Source of the DNA: Arthrobacter sp. StoSoilA2
GTDB lineage: Bacteria > Actinomycetota > Actinomycetes > Actinomycetales > Micrococcaceae
Direction of reading: 5' to 3'
Assembly: GCF_019977195.1 (NCBI RefSeq)
Contig: NZ_AP024643.1
Coordinates: 3,658,001 to 3,722,000, forward strand
Length of the DNA: 64,000 nucleotides
The position numbers were made by a program, and so were the translations under genes. A model generated the notes under the pieces. It saw only the letters and a program-made list of their open reading frames with translations, did not search any database and had not been told where the DNA came from. Of the stretch, positions 26,024 to 34,364 are shown piece after piece; position 1 is the first letter of the stretch, and the number at the start of each line of letters is the position of its first letter.

Positions 26024-27289
26024 ATGCGCGACCCGCGCTCGGTGCGTTGCACCTACTACCTTGAGTCCGAGATTGACCCGGAGAAGGCCGCTGCCATCAT
26101 GGCTGGCGAGCAGTCCAGCGGCACCTTCCTGCCGGTGCCGGGCGAGTCCGCCCGGATCCGGGAGCGACACGCAGCGCGGATCTCGGCTGTTCAGGAAATT
26201 GGCTTCTGCCGTCCTTCGCTGACATCCCGGGCAAACCCGGAAAAGGTCCGCGCTGCCGTGGTTACCGTTGACTTCCCGATGGAGAATGTCGGCACGGACC
26301 TGGCCACTTTGCAGACAGCCATCGCAGGCAACCTCTTCGAGCTGGGCGATCTTTACGCATGCAGGCTTCAGGACATTCGGCTGCCTGAAGACTTCGTTGC
26401 CGCCCACCCCGGGCCGGCTTTCGGTATCGAGGGCACGCGCAAGCTCATCAGCGATGTCCAGGGCGTCATGGTTGGCACCATCGTCAAGCCCAACGTAGGA
26501 CTTTCCGAAGATGAATTCCGGCTCGTGGTCCGTGATCTGGCCATGGCCTCCATCGACCTGATCAAGGACGATGAGCTCATGACTGATCCGGCGTACCTTC
26601 CTTTGGAACGCCGGGTCGCCGTCGCCACGGAAGAGATCCGCGCTGCCGAACAGCTCACAGGCCACGCCACTATGTATGCGTTCAACATCACCGGCGACCT
26701 CGCCGGGCTGCAAAAGCGCCACGACCTGGTGGTTGAAGCCGGCGGCCGCTGCGTGATGCTGAACATTCCAGTGATGGGAATGCCCGCACTGGCGCTGTTG
26801 CGAAGCTTCGCCGAGGTTCCCATCCATGGCCACCGGGCCGGCCTGGCAGCTTCCATGAGGTCCAAAGCGCTGGGCATGGATTACCGGGTATGGCAGCAGA
26901 TGGCCCGTCTGGCCGGCGCAGACCACCTTCACGCAAGCGGACTGGGCAGCAAGTTCTATGAGCTCGATGAGGAGGTCGCCTCCAACATCCGCTGCCTGCT
27001 CGAACCTCTCGGACAGACCATTGCACCGCTTCCTGTTTTGTCCTCAGGTCAGAACGTCACCACCCCTGGCCCGACATTCGACGCAGTTGGTTCGACAGAC
27101 CTGATGATGCTCGCCGGCGGCGGCGTCGCAGCGCACCCGGACGGACCCGAAGCCGGAGTGCGGAGTCTCCGCCAGGCATGGGAAGCAGCCGTGGACGGCG
27201 TGCCTCTGCAAAACGCAGCGGATCAACTCGCGCACACCGGGGACGCCGCTCTCCTGCACGCAGTCCAGACATTCGGGAAAGGTGCCTGA
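26024..27289 (+). CDS. RuBisCO-like protein, probable 3-oxo-sugar-acid-phosphate decarboxylase
   Basis: A 421-residue form-IV RuBisCO-like protein, not a carbon-fixing enzyme. The carbamylated lysine and metal ligands are kept as K181-D182-D183-E184 (SIDLIKDDELM). The loop-2 motif is VK155PNVGLS; its first lysine is conserved but the second lysine of RuBisCO's KPK is asparagine. GHRAG (269-273), HASG (303-306), K310 and the glycine run G365-G367 match substrate-phosphate and loop-6 regions. In known D-apiose/isoapionate pathways a RuBisCO-like decarboxylase (OiaX) acts on the product of a DUF1537 kinase, and here such a kinase gene follows after one base. The ATG has GGAGAG upstream. An enolase or isomerase role, as in methionine salvage, is less likely because no such genes are nearby. 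Confidence 0.88.
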   Translation: MRDPRSVRCTYYLESEIDPEKAAAIMAGEQSSGTFLPVPGESARIRERHAARISAVQEIGFCRPSLTSRANPEKVRAAVVTVDFPMENVGTDLATLQTAIAGNLFELGDLYACRLQDIRLPEDFVAAHPGPAFGIEGTRKLISDVQGVMVGTIVKPNVGLSEDEFRLVVRDLAMASIDLIKDDELMTDPAYLPLERRVAVATEEIRAAEQLTGHATMYAFNITGDLAGLQKRHDLVVEAGGRCVMLNIPVMGMPALALLRSFAEVPIHGHRAGLAASMRSKALGMDYRVWQQMARLAGADHLHASGLGSKFYELDEEVASNIRCLLEPLGQTIAPLPVLSSGQNVTTPGPTFDAVGSTDLMMLAGGGVAAHPDGPEAGVRSLRQAWEAAVDGVPLQNAADQLAHTGDAALLHAVQTFGKGA

Positions 27290-27290
27290 G

Positions 27291-28589
27291 ATGACCGCTT
27301 TCGGTTTCGTCGCCGATGACCTCACCGGAGCCGCCGATGTCCTCGCCCAAGCCCACCGCTACGGGCTCGAAGCTGCGCTTGTCATCGGGGACGCACCGCT
27401 GCCGACCGACACCGACGTCGTCGGGTTCGCAGGTCCGGCACGCTCGCTGTCCGGCGCTGCGTTCGACAACCTGGTCACCCGTGACCTTGCAGGCATCGCG
27501 GCACTGAACTTGGAAGTGCTGCTCTACAAGGTTTGCTCCACTTTCGACAGCTCGCCCACCATCGGCAGCATCGGCCGCGGGATCCAGCTGCTCCACGAAC
27601 AGTTCCCGCTGCACGGCCCCATCGCCGTCGTCCCTGCCCAGCCCGCGTTTGGCCGGTACACCGCATTCAGCAACCACTACGCAACCTACGCAGGGAAGAT
27701 CTACCGTCTGGATCGTCACCCGGTCATGTCCCGTCATCCCTCAACGCCCATGTCCGAAGCGGACCTCCGTCAGGTCCTGGCCGAACAGCTCGGCGGAACC
27801 CAGGTACCCGGAGCGATCCACTTGCCCGCCTACCAGGACGGCACCTTCAAGGACTCCTGGGCCGACCGGCGCCGGGAACCCGGCGCGCAGGCCTTCGTGG
27901 TCGATGCCGTGGACGAACACCACATGGACACCGTCGCAGAAGCCCTCACCCGGGAAGAGCACGGTCACGGTCCCTCGATCGTGGTCGGATCCGGCGGGAT
28001 CATGGCAGCCCTGGCAAGGTCGATCTCAGACCAAGACCCGCGCACTCCCGGCCCGCAAAAACCCTCGGGACCTGTACTGGCGGTCAGCGCCTCGGCCTCC
28101 AGCACCACAGCCGAGCAGATCGAGGACGCGATCTCAAACGGCTGGGTGGACGTCCCGGTTCCTGGCGAACTCCTCCAACGCGATGACGCCGCCCGGATCG
28201 AGGCCCTCGATGAACGCGTTTCAGCCGCCCTACGATCAGGACGAAACGTCGTCGTTCACACCACCCGCGGCGCGGCAGACCCCCGCTACGGTACAAGCAC
28301 ACCATTGGACGCCGGATACGTCGGCACCCTGATAGGTGGCATCGCCGCCAGGATGGCCACAGCAGGGCTCACCCGGGACATCGCCGTCTGCGGTGGCGAT
28401 ACTTCCAGTCACGCACTGATCGCCATGGGCGTCCGCCAGCTCCGGGTGTCGGACCAGTTCGTCACAGCAGGCCCAATCCTGAAAGCCGACGACGCCTCAG
28501 CCGTCGCAGGGTGCAGGCTCCTGCTCAAAGGCGGACAGGTCGGCCCGACCGACATCCTGCGTCGCTTCGCCGGCCAACTCCACGGCTGA
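27291..28589 (+). CDS. Four-carbon/branched sugar-acid kinase (DUF1537 family)
   Basis: A 432-residue two-domain kinase. The N-terminal substrate domain opens with FGFVADDLTGAADVLAQ, whose D-D-x-T-G motif is the family signature, followed by VVPAQPAFGRYT. The C-terminal nucleotide domain holds VVGSGGIMAALA, ALRSGRNVVVHTTRG and VCGGDTSSHAL. Characterised members phosphorylate D-threonate, D-erythronate, 3-oxo-tetronates or 3-oxo-isoapionate (OiaK). Starting at the ATG just after the RuBisCO-like stop avoids overlap; a GTG nine bases earlier is possible. Coupling with the decarboxylase gene suggests that its product is that enzyme's substrate. The exact sugar acid is unknown. Confidence 0.87.
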   Translation: MTAFGFVADDLTGAADVLAQAHRYGLEAALVIGDAPLPTDTDVVGFAGPARSLSGAAFDNLVTRDLAGIAALNLEVLLYKVCSTFDSSPTIGSIGRGIQLLHEQFPLHGPIAVVPAQPAFGRYTAFSNHYATYAGKIYRLDRHPVMSRHPSTPMSEADLRQVLAEQLGGTQVPGAIHLPAYQDGTFKDSWADRRREPGAQAFVVDAVDEHHMDTVAEALTREEHGHGPSIVVGSGGIMAALARSISDQDPRTPGPQKPSGPVLAVSASASSTTAEQIEDAISNGWVDVPVPGELLQRDDAARIEALDERVSAALRSGRNVVVHTTRGAADPRYGTSTPLDAGYVGTLIGGIAARMATAGLTRDIAVCGGDTSSHALIAMGVRQLRVSDQFVTAGPILKADDASAVAGCRLLLKGGQVGPTDILRRFAGQLHG

Positions 28590-28642
28590 CCCACACGCAA
28601 TTCCCTCCACGCATCACCAGAACCAACGAAAGGCGGCCCCCA

Positions 28643-29686
28643 ATGCGGGCAGTAGTCAAGAACGCAGCCGAGCGAGGCGTCACCTACGTCACCGACGCCG
28701 GCGACCCCAAAGCAACAGACGGCTCAGTCGTCATCGAAGTCGGCGCAGCCTCCCTGTGCGGCACCGACCGCGAACTCTACGAATGGACCCCCTCAGCCCA
28801 GGCATTCAACCTCAACCTCCCCGTCATCCTCGGCCATGAAGGCGCAGGAACCGTCGTCGAGGTTGGCCCCGGCGTCACCGGACTGAAGGTCGGCGACCAG
28901 GTCGCCCTGGAAAGCCACCTGACCTGCGGCCAGTGCTTCCCCTGCCGAACCGGCGACGCACACACCTGCGAACGCACCGGCATCCTGGGCATGCACATCG
29001 ACGGCGTCTTCGCCGAATACGCGGCCGTCCCCCAGGACATCTGCGTTAAGCTCCCTGCCGGTCTGTCCCTTGAGTCCGGAGCCCTGCTCGAAGCAGCCGG
29101 CGTCGCCGTCCACGCGATCCAGCGGGCCAACTACTCCGTCGCAGGCCGGGCTGTGCTCGTCAGCGGTGCAGGTCCGGTCGGCCTCGTCGTCGTGAACCTG
29201 GCACTGCTCATGGGCGCCTCCCACGTCATCGCAGTTGACCCCAACCCCTACCGCCGCGCTCAGGCCGAAAAACTCGGAGCGACCGCCCTGCACCCCAACG
29301 ACGGCATCATTGAACGCTGCCGGGAACTCACCGGCCGCCGTGGCGGATTCGACGTCGCCTTCGAGTGCTCCGGCGCGCCCGGCACCCTGACCACTCTTTT
29401 CGAAGCCGTCCGCCGGGAAGCCACGGTCATCACCGTCGGTCACCCCAGCCGCCCGGCTGAGGTCGATATCGCCGCATACATCAACAAGAAGGGCATCACC
29501 CTTCGCGGAATCTTCGGCCGCCGGCTCTGGGAAACCTGGGAACAGAGCCTGCTGCTGCTGGACTCCGGCAAGCTCGAACTCGACTGGCTCATCACCCACC
29601 GCAAGAAGCTGAGCGAAATCGACGAAGCAGTAGAGCTCCTCACGGGAGACGCCTGCAAAGTCCTGCTCATCCCCGGCCTCGGCTAA
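28643..29686 (+). CDS. Zinc-dependent medium-chain dehydrogenase (threonine-dehydrogenase-like)
   Basis: A 347-residue MDR-superfamily dehydrogenase. Catalytic zinc ligands are C39 (LCGTDRE) and H65-E66 (GHEGAGTV). The structural zinc is held by C95, C98, C101 and C109, and the Rossmann motif is GAGPVG at 175-180. The closest type I recognise is the Tdh/sorbitol/galactitol dehydrogenase group, which oxidises secondary alcohols with NAD+. In this operon it would oxidise the imported sugar acid to the 3-oxo acid before phosphorylation. Known tetronate and apionate pathways use other dehydrogenase or isomerase families for that step, so this combination is unusual. The ATG is preceded by GAAAGG. 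Confidence 0.85.
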   Translation: MRAVVKNAAERGVTYVTDAGDPKATDGSVVIEVGAASLCGTDRELYEWTPSAQAFNLNLPVILGHEGAGTVVEVGPGVTGLKVGDQVALESHLTCGQCFPCRTGDAHTCERTGILGMHIDGVFAEYAAVPQDICVKLPAGLSLESGALLEAAGVAVHAIQRANYSVAGRAVLVSGAGPVGLVVVNLALLMGASHVIAVDPNPYRRAQAEKLGATALHPNDGIIERCRELTGRRGGFDVAFECSGAPGTLTTLFEAVRREATVITVGHPSRPAEVDIAAYINKKGITLRGIFGRRLWETWEQSLLLLDSGKLELDWLITHRKKLSEIDEAVELLTGDACKVLLIPGLG

Positions 29687-29757
29687 ACACCCCCCACCCG
29701 CGCACCCACCAGGAACCCGCGGACCAAGCCCACCCCAGCCATTCACAGGAGAAATCA

Positions 29758-30795
29758 ATGTCGATTCCCATCAAGAAAGCCTTGGAAAAGGTCCCCGGCG
29801 GAATGATGCTGGTGCCACTCGGCATCGGCGCCGTCATCCACACCCTCGCCCCGGACGCTGGCAAATTCTTTGGATCCTTCACAGGTGCCTTCTTCACCGG
29901 CCTGGCACCGCTGCTGGCTGTATTCTTCGTCTGCCTCGGCGCAACACTAGAGGTCAAGTCCACGCCCTACATCCTCAAAAAGGGCGGCGTGCTCCTCGGC
30001 TCGAAAATTCTCTTCGCAGTTCTCATCGGCGTCATCGCTGGCCGATTCCTTGGCGAAGCTCCCATCGAACACGGAATCCTCGCCGGCCTGTCAACCCTCG
30101 CGCTGGTCGCAGCCCTGAACGACACCAACGGAGGTCTCTACATCTCCCTCATGGGACAGTTCGGCCGCAAACGCGACGCCGGAGCCTACTCCATCCTGTC
30201 TCTGGAATCAGGGCCCTTCCTGACAATGGTCACCCTGGGGATCGCAGGTCTCGCCGCCTTCCCCTGGCAGGCACTCGTCGGCGCCATCCTCCCCCTCGCA
30301 CTGGGCATGCTCCTCGGAAACCTCGACAAGAACATGCGACACCTGCTGGCTCCGCTGGTACCAGCGATGGTGCCGTTCCTGGGCCTCGCCCTCGGCCTGA
30401 CCATCAACCTCAACGCAGTCGTCGAAGCCGGACTGCTCGGCATCGCCCTCGGCCTGTTCGTGGTCTTCGTCGGAGGAGCGGTACTGCTCCTCGCAGACAA
30501 ACTCACCGGCGGCGACGGCGTCGCGGGCCTCGCCGCAGCAACCACGGCCGGCAACGCAGCCCTCGTTCCGGCAATCATCGCCACAGCCAACCCTGTCTAC
30601 GCCCCAGCAGCAGAACACGCCACCGTCCTCGTCGCAGCCTCGGTCGTCGTCTCCGCTGTGCTCTGCCCGATCGTGACCTCAGCATGGGCCAAGCGGGTGC
30701 AGAAAAAGGCGGGCCCAGCGGGCAGCGAAGACAACTCTCCCGAGCAGGAGGTACCAGCCCCCAAACATGTAGGTAGTACCCCGGAACTGACCTAG
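29758..30795 (+). CDS. 2-keto-3-deoxygluconate permease family transporter
   Basis: A 345-residue membrane carrier of the KdgT family, with about ten hydrophobic helices and a hydrophilic tail. Family features are the start IPIKKALEKVPGGMMLVPL, FFTGLAPLLAVFFVCLGATL, ALNDTNGGLYISLMGQFG and AATTAGNAALVPAIIA. KdgT proteins import hexonic-acid derivatives by proton symport. As the last gene of the operon it should bring in the sugar acid that the dehydrogenase, kinase and RuBisCO-like enzyme consume. The AGGAG ribosome site is well placed. A hairpin terminator follows. Confidence 0.9.
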   Translation: MSIPIKKALEKVPGGMMLVPLGIGAVIHTLAPDAGKFFGSFTGAFFTGLAPLLAVFFVCLGATLEVKSTPYILKKGGVLLGSKILFAVLIGVIAGRFLGEAPIEHGILAGLSTLALVAALNDTNGGLYISLMGQFGRKRDAGAYSILSLESGPFLTMVTLGIAGLAAFPWQALVGAILPLALGMLLGNLDKNMRHLLAPLVPAMVPFLGLALGLTINLNAVVEAGLLGIALGLFVVFVGGAVLLLADKLTGGDGVAGLAAATTAGNAALVPAIIATANPVYAPAAEHATVLVAASVVVSAVLCPIVTSAWAKRVQKKAGPAGSEDNSPEQEVPAPKHVGSTPELT

Positions 30796-30813
30796 CAGTA
30801 CTAAAGGAAATGG

Positions 30814-30840
30814 GCGGGGCGTGCACAATGCACGCCCCGC
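30814..30840. terminator. Terminator hairpin after the RuBisCO-like operon
   Basis: GCGGGGCGTGCA pairs perfectly with TGCACGCCCCGC around CAA. It stands 18 bases past the permease stop, between convergent transcripts (menD ends from the other side). Just beyond it TATCCG occurs three times in tandem. There is no long T-run. Confidence 0.75.
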
Positions 30841-30953
30841 TTCCCCATATCCGTATCCGTATCCGTCGTCGCCAAGGAATACCGCCGGCAAGGGTGGCAG
30901 CCAGGTGCTGAAGCGTCCCAACCGAAGCTCCGCGAAATGCCGACGTGATCCCT

Positions 30954-32663
30954 CTAGCCCGCGGTCAACACCTTGCCCACGGCACCGGAGACTGCTTCCT
31001 TGATGCGGGCATGAAGTGCCCGTAGGCCTGCCCGGTCCACGCGCACCTCCACAATCGTGCGTCCCTTCAGCGGCGACTTGAGCGCCTCCGCGAGTTCCGC
31101 CGTCGTACTTACCGCCTTATGTCCGACGCCGTATGCGGCCGCGAGTGCCGCGATGTCCACCGAGTGTGGCGTGCTGAAGAGGCGTTCGACGGCGGTGCCG
31201 TAGGCCCCCGAGTCCTCCACCGCGCCGTGCTCGAGGAGGCTGAAGATGGCGCCGCCGGAGTCGTTAAGGACCACGATCCGAAGATCGGGGATGGGCTCGC
31301 CCTGGCCCAAGAGTAGTCCGCCGGCGTCGTGGAGGAACGTGACGTCGCCAAGGAGAAGCGTGGTTTCTCGGCCGCTTCCGAGGGCAATTCCCGTAGCGGT
31401 GGCGATGGTGCCATCGATGCCGGCGAGGCCGCGGTTGGCGTAGACAGTGGCGATGGGGTCGGGGTGTGGTTGGCCTGCGAGATCCACGTCCCGGATCCCG
31501 TTGGAGGAGCCGAGAACCAATTTCCCGCGCGAGTGCTCCCAGACGGTGGCTCCGACGGAAGGCCCATTGGCAGTCGACTCCCCAGCCAATATTCCATCCA
31601 AGGCATGTTGGGCGGCGGCCCCGGCCAGGAGCCATGAATCCAGCCACTCTGCAGAGCCCCGGCCGGCGAACGCGGCCAACTCGGGGAGGGTTTCAATGGG
31701 TGTTTCGCGGCGTCGTCCAGCCTCGTACCAGGCCACAGGGACCGGCTGGTAAATGGCGGATTCGATAGCGGGACGTGCCAAGAGCGCGGCCACTGGCCTG
31801 GAAAGGGTGGCCCTGCCGAACAGGACCACGCGCTCGATCGGTGTAGCCGACCCCGGACCAAAATGCTCCAGCAACACCCGGTACGGGCCCACGGCATTCG
31901 GACCGAATCGCGCGTTGGACGAAGGTTCGGCAAGGAGGGGAAGGCCGTGTACGCGTGCGAAGGCCTCGGCCACAGGACCGGCGTCGTGGCCTGCGAGAAC
32001 CACGGTGCGTCGTTCGGCGAGCTCGCTCGAAGCCGCCGGAAGATCGAGCGCCTGGGGGCCGGCGTCGTAATGGAAAACGCTGTGGCCAGCGGCGGTGGGA
32101 AGGGCATCGCCCGCGCCTGGAACCAACGGGTCGCGGAACGCGAGGTTCACTTGCACGGGTCCCGGCGGCGTGTCCTCGAGGGCGCCCGTGGCAGCATACA
32201 GCGCTGTGGCAACTGCCCGTTGCGGGTTGTCCCCCGCGGCGACGTCGACGGCGAAGCGGACGTGATCGCCGAACAGGTCCAGTTGGATTGTGGTCTGGTT
32301 CGCCCCGGTTCCGTGAAGCTCCTCCGGCCTGTCTGCCGAGACGACCACCAGCGGCACGGCCGCGTGGTTGGCCTCCATCACGGCGGGCAGCAGATTCCCG
32401 ACGGCGGTACCCGAGGTTGTCAGGACAGCGGCCGGCGCTTCGGTTGCGAGGGCGAGTCCAAGCGCCGTGAATCCGGCATCCCGTTCATCGATCCGGACAT
32501 GCAGAAGAACTTTGCCCGCCGCTTCTGCCTCCGCAAGGGCGTAGGCCATGGGCGCGGAACGCGAACCCGGCGCCACCACCACGTGCCGCACACCGCCGTC
32601 GAGCAGTGCAGTCACGGCGATTCTGGCGGCGGCGATGGATGTCAGAGAGTCCTGTGAAGTCAC
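30954..32663 (-). CDS. menD: SEPHCHC synthase (menaquinone pathway)
   Basis: A 569-residue thiamine-diphosphate enzyme that joins 2-oxoglutarate-derived succinyl semialdehyde to isochorismate. The N-terminal domain shows HVVVAPGSRSAPMAYALAEA and IDERDAGFTALGLAL, and the ThDP motif appears as LLLGDVTFLHDAGGLL ending in IVVLNDSGGAIFSLLEHG. These are MenD signatures. The start is a GTG. It is separated from the other men genes by the ABC importer and the RuBisCO-like operon on one side, and by the IS and phoX on the other. Confidence 0.94.
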   Translation of the reverse strand: MTSQDSLTSIAAARIAVTALLDGGVRHVVVAPGSRSAPMAYALAEAEAAGKVLLHVRIDERDAGFTALGLALATEAPAAVLTTSGTAVGNLLPAVMEANHAAVPLVVVSADRPEELHGTGANQTTIQLDLFGDHVRFAVDVAAGDNPQRAVATALYAATGALEDTPPGPVQVNLAFRDPLVPGAGDALPTAAGHSVFHYDAGPQALDLPAASSELAERRTVVLAGHDAGPVAEAFARVHGLPLLAEPSSNARFGPNAVGPYRVLLEHFGPGSATPIERVVLFGRATLSRPVAALLARPAIESAIYQPVPVAWYEAGRRRETPIETLPELAAFAGRGSAEWLDSWLLAGAAAQHALDGILAGESTANGPSVGATVWEHSRGKLVLGSSNGIRDVDLAGQPHPDPIATVYANRGLAGIDGTIATATGIALGSGRETTLLLGDVTFLHDAGGLLLGQGEPIPDLRIVVLNDSGGAIFSLLEHGAVEDSGAYGTAVERLFSTPHSVDIAALAAAYGVGHKAVSTTAELAEALKSPLKGRTIVEVRVDRAGLRALHARIKEAVSGAVGKVLTAG

Positions 32664-32698
32664 CGTTCCAGTCTATTGGCGCAGGCGGGACCCCAATC

Positions 32699-32876
32699 GC
32701 GCTCTCACATCCAACCGGCGTCCACCCGATGCGCTCTCACATCCACCCGGCTCCCACCCGATGCGCTCTCACATCCACCCGGCTCCCACCCGATGCGCTC
32801 TCACATCCAACCGGCTCCCACCCGATGCGCGCTCACATCCACCCGGCTCCCACCCGATGCGCTCTCACACTTGCGC
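32699..32876. repeat. Tandem array of exactly 32-bp units, left of the IS
   Basis: Five full units and one partial unit start at 32699, 32731, 32763, 32795, 32827 and 32859. Each begins GCGCTCTCAC (one has GCGCGCTCAC), and the rest of the unit is ATCCAMCCGGCTCCCACCCGAT-like with few changes (M is A or C). The units are contiguous, with no unique spacers, so this is not a CRISPR. It lies between the menD start and the left end of the IS3-family element. Confidence 0.9.
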
Positions 32877-32912
32877 TCGTCAAGTTTGTGAGACAGTTCT
32901 CGTTGTTGTTGG

Positions 32913-33782
32913 TTAGGCGGCCAGGGGTCCCTGAACGGTGGTTTGGTAAGCGGTGTGGGCTGTTACGGGTGGTGCGCCGCCGGCCCGGCGGTTGGGTCGG
33001 CGGCGGTTGTACCAGCCCTCGATGTAGTCCATCACGGCGGTCCGGGCGGCGAGCCTGGAACCGAAGCGGTGGTGGTGGTAGAACTCGGTTTTGAGGTGGG
33101 AGAAGAAGTTCTCGGCGACCGCGTTGTCCCAGCACACCCCTACCTTGCCCATGGACTGAGTGACCGCGTTCGTGCCGCACCATTGCTGGAATTCCTCAGA
33201 GGTGTACTGGGCGCCGCGGTCGGAGTGGAAGACCACAGAATCCTCGGCGAAGCGGCCGTGGTTCCGGGCCATCTGCAGGGCCGCGGTGCACAGGCTCGCA
33301 CGCATGTGTCCGGCCATGGACCAGCCAATGACCATGCCGGAGAACAGATCGATGACGGTGGCCAGGTAGAGCCAGCCTTCGCCGGTGCGCAGGTAGGTGA
33401 TATCGCCGACCAGACGGGTCCCGGGCACGGTGGAGGTGAAGTCGCGTTTGCCGTCGGTGTCGAGCATGTGGTTCTCGATGTGGGCGGTCTTGGCCTGCGG
33501 GTCCTGGACCGTGGTCTGTTTCCAGGCCCGAGTTCGGATGGCACGCAGACCGGTCTCGCGCATGATGGCTCCGACGGTTGGGGCGGAGACCTTGGTCCCG
33601 GCCGCGTTCAGCAACAAGGCCAACTGGTCCCGTCCGGCACGGCCTTCCTCCTTCGTATAGAGGTCGGTGACCGCGGTGACCAGATCCTCATGCCGCACGG
33701 CACGTGGTGAGGGCCCGGCGGGGTTGCGCCACCGATAGAACGAGGCCCGGGAAACCTTCAATGCCCGGCACAGCCACACCAC
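32913..33782 (-). CDS. IS3-family transposase OrfB (DDE catalytic part)
   Basis: A 289-residue integrase-core protein. The catalytic triad is seen as D in VGDITYLRTGEGW, D in VVFHSDRGAQYTS and E in NAVAENFFSHLKTEF. An HTH_21-like region (GRAGRDQLALLLNAAG) comes before it. The frame is open further upstream to about 33847, past the end of orfA, and includes a GCAAAAG stretch. The working product is therefore probably an OrfAB fusion made by -1 frameshifting, with the 33782 start (GTG) giving only the short form. The frame looks intact. Confidence 0.9.
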   Translation of the reverse strand: MVWLCRALKVSRASFYRWRNPAGPSPRAVRHEDLVTAVTDLYTKEEGRAGRDQLALLLNAAGTKVSAPTVGAIMRETGLRAIRTRAWKQTTVQDPQAKTAHIENHMLDTDGKRDFTSTVPGTRLVGDITYLRTGEGWLYLATVIDLFSGMVIGWSMAGHMRASLCTAALQMARNHGRFAEDSVVFHSDRGAQYTSEEFQQWCGTNAVTQSMGKVGVCWDNAVAENFFSHLKTEFYHHHRFGSRLAARTAVMDYIEGWYNRRRPNRRAGGAPPVTAHTAYQTTVQGPLAA

Positions 33783-33826
33783 TGAATGGTTGGCCTTCTC
33801 CGCTTCGATGAACTCGTAGAAATCCT

Positions 33827-34147
33827 CTACTTTTGCTTCGCGGCAAAGAAGGCGCTGACTTTTCCCAGGAACTCGACCTCGGCCTTCAACCTGGCGTTCT
33901 CGGCCAAGGCCTTTTGGTGTTCTTCCCAGGCAACCGGGCCCCTGTCCTCGGACGGGACAGGGGCATTTGGTTGACGTTCCCGATGTCGGTGAAGCCAGTT
34001 CCCCAGCGTGCTTTCCTTCACCCCGATCTCCTCGGCGACCTGCTTCACCGAACGGTTCGTGGACAGCACCAGCCGCACTGCTTCCTCACGGAAAGCGGCA
34101 TCATATTTTCTTCTGGGCGTGGTCATCTGAAACGAATCTCCCATCAA
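33827..34147 (-). CDS. IS3-family transposase OrfA (helix-turn-helix)
   Basis: A 106-residue DNA-binding protein that recognises the IS ends. RRKYDAAFREEAVRLVLSTN and VKQVAEEIGVKESTLGNWLH form the helix-turn-helix, and a leucine-zipper-like stretch (HQKALAENARLKAEVEFLGK) follows for pairing with OrfB. It ends in FFAAKQK, and the last codons contain A-AAA-G, a plausible slippery site for -1 frameshifting into orfB. Confidence 0.9.
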   Translation of the reverse strand: MMGDSFQMTTPRRKYDAAFREEAVRLVLSTNRSVKQVAEEIGVKESTLGNWLHRHRERQPNAPVPSEDRGPVAWEEHQKALAENARLKAEVEFLGKVSAFFAAKQK

Positions 34148-34212
34148 GCTGTCTCAGAAAACCATACGGCCGCAACTCTGTGCCATGAAAAGGATCGCCC
34201 AGCACCCCGCGG

Positions 34213-34364
34213 GAAGTGAGAGAACAATCGTCAAAACGACGCAGGAAGTGAGAGAACGACCGTCACAACAACGCGGGAAGTGAGAGAACGATCGTCACAA
34301 CAACGCGGGAAGTGATAGAACAACCGTCAAAACGACGCAGGAAGTGAGAGAGCATCGGTGACGC
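34213..34364. repeat. Tandem array of exactly 32-bp units, right of the IS
   Basis: Units start at 34213, 34245, 34277, 34309 and 34341. Each begins GAAGTGAGAGA (one has GTGATAGA) and goes on with ACGATCGTCACAACAACGCGG-like sequence; the last unit is partial. The period equals that of the array left of the IS, and both share a GTGAGAG core, but in opposite orientation. Contiguous, with no spacers. Confidence 0.9.

Larger units (their letters stand above)
32889..34156 (-). mobile_element. IS3-family insertion sequence
   Basis: About 1.27 kb with two overlapping transposase frames (orfA 33827-34147, orfB 32913-33782) in the usual IS3 order. The ends carry an imperfect inverted repeat: TGAGACAGTT on the left, and CTGTCTCA on the right preceded by AAG. 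I could not find a convincing short target duplication, so the ends may be off by a few bases. Both flanks are 32-bp repeat arrays. Confidence 0.82.

Noticed and set aside
25935..26222. Alternative frame overlapping the start of the RuBisCO-like gene
   Set aside because: It has no ribosome site and no family similarity, and it overlaps a gene with a strong start signal.
26024..27289. True carbon-fixing RuBisCO large subunit
   Set aside because: The second lysine of the KPK motif is replaced, and there is no small subunit or phosphoribulokinase gene; the neighbours point to sugar-acid catabolism.
32699..32876. CRISPR array
   Set aside because: The 32-bp units are contiguous and similar throughout, with no unique spacers and no cas genes nearby.
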